NCBI GenBank assembly: GCA_002430125.1
Contig: DJBQ01000114.1
Location: forward strand, 16,889-30,046
Direction: 5' to 3'
Origin: Rhodobacterales bacterium UBA5972
Lineage (GTDB): Bacteria > Pseudomonadota > Alphaproteobacteria > Rhodobacterales > Rhodobacteraceae
DNA length: 13,158 nt
The notes beneath the pieces are model-generated. The model was given only the letters and a program-made list of their open reading frames with translations. It was not told the origin of the DNA and made no database searches. The position numbers and the translations under genes are program-made. Positions 9,171 through 13,158 of this stretch are shown piece by piece (positions within the stretch are counted from its first letter, which is position 1; each line of letters begins with the position of its first letter).

Positions 9171-9200
9171 AATTGTCTTACAATTAAATGTTTGACATTT
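9171..9200. promoter_or_regulatory. Twin GntR-type operator palindromes
   Basis: Two perfect 15-bp palindromes lie end to end: AATTGTCTTACAATT (9171-9185) and AAATGTTTGACATTT (9186-9200). Each has 6-bp arms and a 3-base centre, and they share the core TGTnnnACA. The first contains TTGTCTTACAA, an exact match to the published FadR-subfamily operator pattern TnGTnnnACnA. Centre-to-centre spacing is 15 bp. The pair covers the likely -35 of the rightward promoter and lies just downstream of the likely -10 of the leftward one, so a bound repressor could block both directions. Confidence 0.7.
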
Positions 9201-9219
9201 ATCTTAACAAGGGTTTGAT
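9192..9219 (+). promoter_or_regulatory. Possible rightward promoter of the DUF2182-acuI genes
   Basis: A perfect -35 hexamer TTGACA (9192-9197) is followed after 16 bases by TTTGAT (9214-9219), four of six matches to the -10 consensus. The -35 lies inside the second operator palindrome and the -10 overlaps the FNR-like dyad. The -10 is weak, so the true start point is uncertain. Confidence 0.4.
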
Positions 9220-9228
9220 TAAGGTCAA
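9201..9228 (-). promoter_or_regulatory. Possible leftward promoter of the GntR gene
   Basis: Read on the - strand, TTGACC (9228-9223) is followed after 16 bases by TAAGAT (9206-9201), with five of six and four of six consensus matches. Transcription would start inside the twin palindromes, which fits autorepression. An alternative leftward pair is TTGTTA (9210-9205) with TTTAAT (9188-9183), also spaced 16. Confidence 0.4.
9215..9228. promoter_or_regulatory. FNR/CRP-family-like dyad
   Basis: TTGAT-TAAG-GTCAA differs by one base from the FNR-type consensus TTGAT-N4-ATCAA, and its right half equals that of NnrR/DNR-type sites (TTAAC-N4-GTCAA). It lies within a longer inverted repeat GTTTGA...TCAAAC (9213-9230). 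Its position over the rightward -10 and leftward -35 would suit repression more than activation. Only the motif match is seen; binding is inference. Confidence 0.35.
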
Positions 9229-9252
9229 ACGCCTTATTCGGTAAAGACCACA

Positions 9253-10047
9253 ATGTTCCCGCTTAGAAACCTAGTTATGCGATACGGCAGCGCAGCGCCG
9301 TGGTTGGGTTTCTTCGGCCTGATTCTGGTGGCATGGACCGCGCTGTTTGCCATGCAGCCAAGTGCGACTGAGCTGGAGTTTGCTCGGCTTTACGGGGCGG
9401 ATTTCTGGGCCACTCTATGCGCGCCTTCAACCGCGCAATCGGGTTACGGAACGGTGTTTTTGATGTGGGCGTTAATGTCTGCGGCGATGATGGCCCCGAC
9501 GTTTGCGCCAACTTTGAAAACCTATCACGACCTGACAAAACGCGACGCGGATGCGGTGCGGACGTTCAACAGCCTTTTGGTTGCTTACCTTCTGATATGG
9601 ATCGGTTTTTCAGCGCTTGCGGCGGGAGCGCAACTGGTATTAGCCCAAGCGGATTTGCTGGGCGAGGGTGGGGCGAGCCGCTCGCTTTGGCTGACCTCCA
9701 CGTTACTTGCTGGTGCAGGCCTTTACCAATTCAGCCCGCTAAAATCGGCCTGCCTGACGCAATGCCGTGAACCTTTGAGTTTCTTCATGCAGTACTGGCA
9801 GTCCGGTGCCAAAGGCGCGTTTCTTATGGGGGCGCGGCTTGGTTTGGTATGCCTCGGCTGCTGTTGGGCGCTGATGGCGTTGGGATTTGTCGGCGGCGTG
9901 ATGAACCTGATCTGGATGGGCATCGCCACGGTTTTGATGGCACTGGAAAAACTACCGGAAATTGGCCGCGTCATTACCAAACCGCTTGGGTTTGCGTTGA
10001 TCGCGGCGGCACTCATAACGGGCTTTGTGGCCCTTGGAACAAGTTGA
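9253..10047 (+). CDS. DUF2182 integral membrane protein
   Basis: Protein of 264 residues with about six or seven membrane helices (among them about 17-35, 66-84, 108-132, 188-212 and 245-262). DUF2182 is a predicted metal-binding membrane family without an established function. Signatures seen: MWALMSAAMMAPTFAP (71-86), FSPLKSACLTQCREP (160-174) with C167 and C171, and GLVCLGCCWALM (197-208) with C200, C203 and C204, followed by LEKLPE (231-236). Cysteines and methionines placed in or beside helices fit metal handling, but no metal can be named from sequence. The start ATG at 9253 has only a weak ribosome-binding sequence (GTAAAG); an in-frame ATG at 9277 has none. It is the first gene right of the divergent control region, and the next gene starts 16 bases after its stop, so the two are probably cotranscribed and act together. 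Confidence 0.85.
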   Translation: MFPLRNLVMRYGSAAPWLGFFGLILVAWTALFAMQPSATELEFARLYGADFWATLCAPSTAQSGYGTVFLMWALMSAAMMAPTFAPTLKTYHDLTKRDADAVRTFNSLLVAYLLIWIGFSALAAGAQLVLAQADLLGEGGASRSLWLTSTLLAGAGLYQFSPLKSACLTQCREPLSFFMQYWQSGAKGAFLMGARLGLVCLGCCWALMALGFVGGVMNLIWMGIATVLMALEKLPEIGRVITKPLGFALIAAALITGFVALGTS

Positions 10048-10063
10048 ACTGAAAGGACAAGTT

Positions 10064-10768
10064 ATGGTCGAGAAAACCCCCCGTAAAAAAGCAGACAGAT
10101 TGCAGGTTTTGCGCGAAATTGATCAGCGGATGGATCCACGCCGTCGCCGCGAGATGCCGACCAATTGGGCGATCGAGGGCGAGTTGTTTCTGAACTGCTC
10201 CTGCCAGTTGTTTTGCCCCTGCGTTGTCTCGCTGGGCAAGCACAAACCGACCGAGGGCCATTGCCACGCCTGGATGGCAATCGCGATTGATGATGGGCAT
10301 TTTGAGGGCGAAAGTCTGGCTGGTATCAGCGTCGGCCTGATGGTCGAAATCCCCGGCCGCATGGCCGAAGGCGACTGGCGCGTGGCGGTCTATATCGACG
10401 AGAAGTCCACACAAAAAGCCTATAACGGCCTGCTGAAAATCCTATCAGGCGAGGCGGGCGGCACAACTGGTTTGTTCACCAAACTGGTCAGCACGATTAT
10501 CGGCGCGGAACGCGCGCCGGTTGTTATTGAACGTGATGGTTTCCGCCGGTCGATCACTGTCGGCAAGAAAATTCAGGGCGAGATCATGATGGAACTGGGG
10601 GCAGATCGCCAAACGCCGGTTGAAGTCAAAAACACCCGCTACTGGATGGGGCCGGATGTGACCGTGGCCAAAGGCACGCGCTCGCGGGTTCGCGATTACG
10701 GTCGGGTCTGGGATTTCGACGGCAAATCCGGCGAAGTTTGCAAAATCAGCTGGAGCGGTCCGAAATAG
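10064..10768 (+). CDS. DUF1326 Cys-rich protein
   Basis: Soluble protein of about 234 residues belonging to DUF1326, of unknown function. The key feature is NCSCQLFCPC (residues 44-53), giving Cys45, Cys47, Cys51 and Cys53, followed by GHCHAW (65-70) with His66, Cys67 and His68. This cluster looks like a metal or thiol site. Before the domain is a highly charged Lys/Arg-rich N-terminal segment (1-30), with no signal peptide. ATG at 10064 is chosen over the in-frame ATG at 10025, which lies inside the DUF2182 gene, because GAAAGGACAA (10051-10060) is a good ribosome-binding site. DUF1326 and DUF2182 genes are known to occur as neighbours in many bacteria, which supports a joint role. Here the pair stands between a GntR regulator and dmdA-acuI, which suggests, but does not prove, a link to DMSP or thiol metabolism. 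Confidence 0.85.
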   Translation: MVEKTPRKKADRLQVLREIDQRMDPRRRREMPTNWAIEGELFLNCSCQLFCPCVVSLGKHKPTEGHCHAWMAIAIDDGHFEGESLAGISVGLMVEIPGRMAEGDWRVAVYIDEKSTQKAYNGLLKILSGEAGGTTGLFTKLVSTIIGAERAPVVIERDGFRRSITVGKKIQGEIMMELGADRQTPVEVKNTRYWMGPDVTVAKGTRSRVRDYGRVWDFDGKSGEVCKISWSGPK

Positions 10769-10776
10769 GGTCAAAC

Positions 10777-10806
10777 GCAACAGCTGAGCGGTTTTAAGAC
10801 TATGAT
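10777..10806 (+). promoter_or_regulatory. Weak candidate promoter upstream of dmdA
   Basis: TATGAT (10801-10806) matches five of six -10 positions. The best -35 at 18 bases, GCAACA (10777-10782), matches only three. Just upstream, AGGGTCAAACGC (10767-10778) nearly repeats a 12-mer in the divergent control region (9221-9232). The 65-base gap before dmdA could hold an internal promoter, but read-through from the upstream pair is equally possible. Confidence 0.22.
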
Positions 10807-10833
10807 CAACTCTTTAACAAAGGGCTGGGACGG

Positions 10834-11934
10834 ATGGCGGTAATTACCCCTTCGCGGCGCGTTCGCAGGACACCTTTCACCCAAGGCGTCGAGGCGGCCG
10901 GGGTTGCCGGCTATACTGTCTACAATCACATGCTGCTGGCGTCGCAGTTTCGTGGGTTGGTCGAGGACTATCATCACCTGAAGAAATATGTGCAGATATG
11001 GGATGTGGCATGCGAGAGGCAAGTGCAGATCAAAGGGCCTGATGCCCGGCGGCTGGTTGACCTTTTGACACCGCGCGATCTTGCGGCGATGCGCCCTGAC
11101 CGCTGCATGTATATTCCAGTGACCGACCAGAACGGCGGCTTGCTGAACGACCCGGTTTTGCTGCAGGTAGGACCGGACACCTATTGGATTTCAATCGCAG
11201 ACAGTGATCTGCTGCTGTGGATCAGTGCGGTGGCGGCCTGCAAGGGTTTTGATGTCAACGTGACCGAACCTGATGTCTCGCCTCTTGGCGTGCAGGGACC
11301 ACGTGCGGACGATCTGATGGCGCGGCTGTTTGGGGAAACCATTCGCGATCTGCGGTTTTTTGGGGTCGGTCGCTTTGCGTTTCAAGATCACAGTTTTCTG
11401 ATTGCCCGATCAGGGTATTCCAAGCAGGGCGGCTTTGAAATCTATGTTGAAGGCGAAGAAAACGGGATGCCGTTGTGGCAGGCGTTGTTTGACGGTGGTG
11501 CAGATATGAATGTCCGCGCGGGTTGCCCGAACCTGATCGAAAGGGTCGAAGCTGGCCTGTTATCTTATGGCAACGACATGACCCGCGAAAACTCGCCGCT
11601 GGAATGTGGTCTGGCAAAATATGTGAGCCCGCAGAAACTGACCAGTTGCTTTGGCTGGCGTGCCTTGGCCGAGGAATTGAAAACCGGCCCCAAGCAAATG
11701 ATCCGTCCGGTTTCGATCAATGGCACCGTGCCGAGCTGTGACCGGCCCTGGCCGGTACTTGCTGGTGGCCGTCAGGTAGGGCAGGTTACCTCGGCGGCGT
11801 ATTCGCCCGATTTTGACACCAATATTGCCATTGGTATGATCGCCGCCAGCCATTGGGATGCGGGTACTGCCCTTGAGGTTGAAACCCAGGACGGGATGCG
11901 TCAAGCGACCGTTCAAGAACATTTTTGGATATAG
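10834..11934 (+). CDS. dmdA: DMSP demethylase DmdA
   Basis: Tetrahydrofolate-dependent enzyme of the GcvT/aminomethyltransferase family. It moves a methyl group from dimethylsulfoniopropionate to tetrahydrofolate, giving methylmercaptopropionate and 5-methyl-THF, the first step of the DMSP demethylation route. The 366-residue length matches known roseobacter DmdA (about 364). Features recalled from DmdA and seen here: an N-terminal SRRVRRTPF (7-15), AAGVAGYTVYNHMLL (21-35), WDVACERQVQIKGPDA (56-71), VSPLGVQGPRADDLMARLFGE, a SGYSKQGGFEIYVEG block, and NVRAGCPNLIERVEAGLLSYGNDMTREN split over two motifs. The C-terminal barrel domain carries GRQVGQVTSAAYSP. These match DmdA better than glycine-cleavage GcvT, whose partner genes gcvH and gcvP are absent. 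ATG at 10834 is preceded by GGGACGG. The next gene, acuI, starts 9 bases after the stop, so the two form an operon. Confidence 0.92.
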   Translation: MAVITPSRRVRRTPFTQGVEAAGVAGYTVYNHMLLASQFRGLVEDYHHLKKYVQIWDVACERQVQIKGPDARRLVDLLTPRDLAAMRPDRCMYIPVTDQNGGLLNDPVLLQVGPDTYWISIADSDLLLWISAVAACKGFDVNVTEPDVSPLGVQGPRADDLMARLFGETIRDLRFFGVGRFAFQDHSFLIARSGYSKQGGFEIYVEGEENGMPLWQALFDGGADMNVRAGCPNLIERVEAGLLSYGNDMTRENSPLECGLAKYVSPQKLTSCFGWRALAEELKTGPKQMIRPVSINGTVPSCDRPWPVLAGGRQVGQVTSAAYSPDFDTNIAIGMIAASHWDAGTALEVETQDGMRQATVQEHFWI

Positions 11935-11943
11935 GAGAATATC

Positions 11944-12936
11944 ATGACCTTTAACGCGCTGATCGTAGACAAGGACGAAGACGGCAAGACCCATGCTGCC
12001 GTCAAAGCGATAACTCAGGCTGACATGCCGCAATCCGAGGTGACCGTGGCGGTCGAGTATTCGACCGTGAACTACAAAGATGGATTGTGCATCGGCCCCG
12101 GCGGCGGTTTGGTGCGCAGTTATCCGCATATTCCGGGGATTGATTTTGCCGGTACGGTCGAAGCGTCAAGTGACGCGCGCTACAAGCCCGGCGACAAAGT
12201 GGTTCTGACCGGCTGGCGGGTTGGCGAAGCGCACTGGGGCGGATATTCACAAAAAGCCAATGTACGGGCCGATTGGCTGGTGCCGCTGCCAGATGGTCTG
12301 ACGACACGTCAGGCGATGGCGGTCGGGACTGCCGGGTTGACCGCGATGTTGGCGGTTATGGCTCTGGAAGATCACGGGCTGAAACCGGGCCACGGGCCGG
12401 TTCTGGTAACTGGTGCCGCCGGTGGAGTCGGGTCTGTGGCCACGGCCATTCTCGCCAATCTCGGGCACGAGGTTGCGGCGGTGACTGGGCGGCCTGAAAC
12501 CGCTGACTATCTGAAATCGCTTGGCGCAACCCGGATCGTGGCCCGCGAAGAGATCAACGAAACGGTCAAACGACCGATGGAAGCCGAGACCTGGACCGGT
12601 TGTGTGGATGCCGTTGGTGGGGCGATGCTGGCACGGGTGCTGGGGCAATTGAAATACGGGGCCTCTGCGGCTTCTGTCGGGTTGGCAGGTGGGGCAGGTC
12701 TGCCCGCAACCGTGATCCCGTTCCTGCTGCGCGGCGTCAATCTTTTAGGCATCGACAGTGTGATGCAACCTTATGACAATCGCTTGCGGGCCTGGGCGAG
12801 GATCGCGCAAGATCTGCCGATGGACAAGCTTGAGGCGATGATCCAGACCGCGACCTTATCGGACCTGCCGCGCTTGGGGGCCGATATCCTGAAAGGTCAA
12901 GTCAAAGGGCGGGTTGTTGTCGATGTGAACGGCTGA
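11944..12936 (+). CDS. acuI: Acryloyl-CoA reductase (NADPH) AcuI
   Basis: Zinc-independent medium-chain dehydrogenase/reductase of the YhdH/AcuI group, 330 residues, the usual length. It reduces acryloyl-CoA, a toxic intermediate of DMSP and acrylate breakdown, to propionyl-CoA with NADPH. Seen in order: EYSTVNYKDGL (38-48), PHIPGIDFAGTV (61-72), a GDKVVLTGW segment (83-91), the Rossmann loop VTGAAGGVGSVA (155-166) and VTGRP (180-184), which fits NADPH use, then a C-terminal LLGIDSV and VKGRVVVDV ending. No structural-zinc cysteine cluster is present, as expected for this group. ATG at 11944 has AGGAGA just upstream (11933-11938), overlapping the dmdA stop, so translation is closely tied to dmdA. 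The dmdA-acuI order is known from Ruegeria pomeroyi and other roseobacters, where acuI protects against acrylate. Confidence 0.93.
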   Translation: MTFNALIVDKDEDGKTHAAVKAITQADMPQSEVTVAVEYSTVNYKDGLCIGPGGGLVRSYPHIPGIDFAGTVEASSDARYKPGDKVVLTGWRVGEAHWGGYSQKANVRADWLVPLPDGLTTRQAMAVGTAGLTAMLAVMALEDHGLKPGHGPVLVTGAAGGVGSVATAILANLGHEVAAVTGRPETADYLKSLGATRIVAREEINETVKRPMEAETWTGCVDAVGGAMLARVLGQLKYGASAASVGLAGGAGLPATVIPFLLRGVNLLGIDSVMQPYDNRLRAWARIAQDLPMDKLEAMIQTATLSDLPRLGADILKGQVKGRVVVDVNG

Positions 12937-12955
12937 GGCCGCGGCTTTGGGGCGA

Positions 12956-12968
12956 TTAACCGGGTTAA
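12956..12968. repeat. Palindrome TTAACCGGGTTAA downstream of acuI
   Basis: A 13-bp palindrome with 6-bp arms around a single G, starting 20 bases after the acuI stop and just before a run of five A. Beside it lies a GC palindrome GCCGCGGC (12938-12945). With a one-base centre it is more likely a DNA-binding site or chance than an RNA hairpin. Confidence 0.3.
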
Positions 12969-13000
12969 AAAGGACGCTTTCGGAGGCTCTTGACCCGGAA

Positions 13001-13158
13001 ATGCATCCGGCTGGTGGGGTTTCGCTGACGAACAAAATCGCCATCGGTCTGATATGGGTTTCGGTTTTGTCAGGGGTTGCCGAAACCGAAGCGACATTGC
13101 AGGGTTTTGACGAATTTTGGTTTCAAATTGTTGAGTACATACTTTTAGCAGTTTTTTC
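13001..13158 (+). CDS. Possible start of a membrane protein gene, cut by the window edge
   Basis: An open frame of 52 codons from ATG at 13001 continues off the window. The translation has two hydrophobic stretches, NKIAIGLIWVSVLSGV and FWFQIVEYILLAVF, separated by AETEATLQGF. The arrangement, with TE after a first helix and E near a second, recalls the S1-S2 region of bacterial voltage-gated-like ion transporters, but this rests on pattern alone. GGAGG at 12982-12986 is 14 bases before the ATG, longer than ideal. The start codon lies within a small CCGGA...TCCGG inverted repeat (12995-13010). The gene may be unrelated to the DMSP genes. Confidence 0.35.
   Translation, partial: MHPAGGVSLTNKIAIGLIWVSVLSGVAETEATLQGFDEFWFQIVEYILLAVF

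Noticed and set aside
9140..9253. N-terminal extension of the GntR open frame up to 9253
   Set aside because: It would run through the palindromes and divergent promoters and precede the usual start of the winged-helix domain by far too many residues.
10834..11934. Glycine cleavage T-protein (gcvT) as the identity of this gene
   Set aside because: No gcvH or gcvP nearby, the sequence carries DmdA-like motifs across its length, and it is paired with acuI.
11560..12129. Minus-strand open frame of 189 codons across the dmdA-acuI junction
   Set aside because: Both strands cannot be constrained here; dmdA and acuI are clearly conserved, and the antisense translation shows no domain.
13057..13087. 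GGTTTCGG...CCGAAACC inverted repeat as a terminator for acuI
   Set aside because: The 8-bp arms are real, but the loop is 15 bases, no T-run follows, and it lies 120 bases past acuI within a possible coding frame.

Overview
The window looks like a piece of a marine alphaproteobacterial chromosome, most likely Rhodobacterales (roseobacter group). The reasons are moderate GC content, the protein family types, and above all an adjacent pair encoding a DmdA-type dimethylsulfoniopropionate (DMSP) demethylase and an AcuI-type acryloyl-CoA reductase. That gene pair is typical of roseobacters. This placement rests on recognising protein families by eye; no database search was possible. No rRNA, tRNA, CRISPR array, insertion sequence or phage gene was seen.

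Left part (1-6520), all on the + strand. A large membrane-anchored AsmA/YhdP-like protein (133-3447) overlaps the start of queA, the queuosine tRNA-modification enzyme (3444-4523). A YcaD-like major facilitator transporter (4593-5861) and a DUF924 protein (5944-6519) follow. These look like ordinary housekeeping genes.

Middle part (6520-8400). A complete dihydrolipoyl dehydrogenase gene (lpdA, 6703-8097) has a possible promoter just upstream. A strong 41-nt hairpin (8111-8151) separates it from a small two-helix membrane protein gene (8170-8391). That small gene ends four bases from the end of the convergent regulator gene.

Right part (8396-12936), the most interesting region. A FadR-type GntR regulator (8396-9139, - strand) is divergent from four + strand genes: a DUF2182 membrane protein, a DUF1326 Cys-rich protein, dmdA and acuI. 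The divergent control region holds two back-to-back 15-bp palindromes (9171-9200). One contains an exact match to the FadR-subfamily operator pattern TnGTnnnACnA. An FNR-like dyad (9215-9228) lies next to them. The simplest reading is that the GntR protein represses itself and the DMSP gene set together, with a possible oxygen or redox input. The DUF2182/DUF1326 pair, both with conserved Cys/His motifs that suggest metal binding, would then be uncharacterised partners of DMSP demethylation.

The last 222 bases after acuI contain a small palindrome and the possible start of a membrane-protein gene running off the window edge (from 13001).
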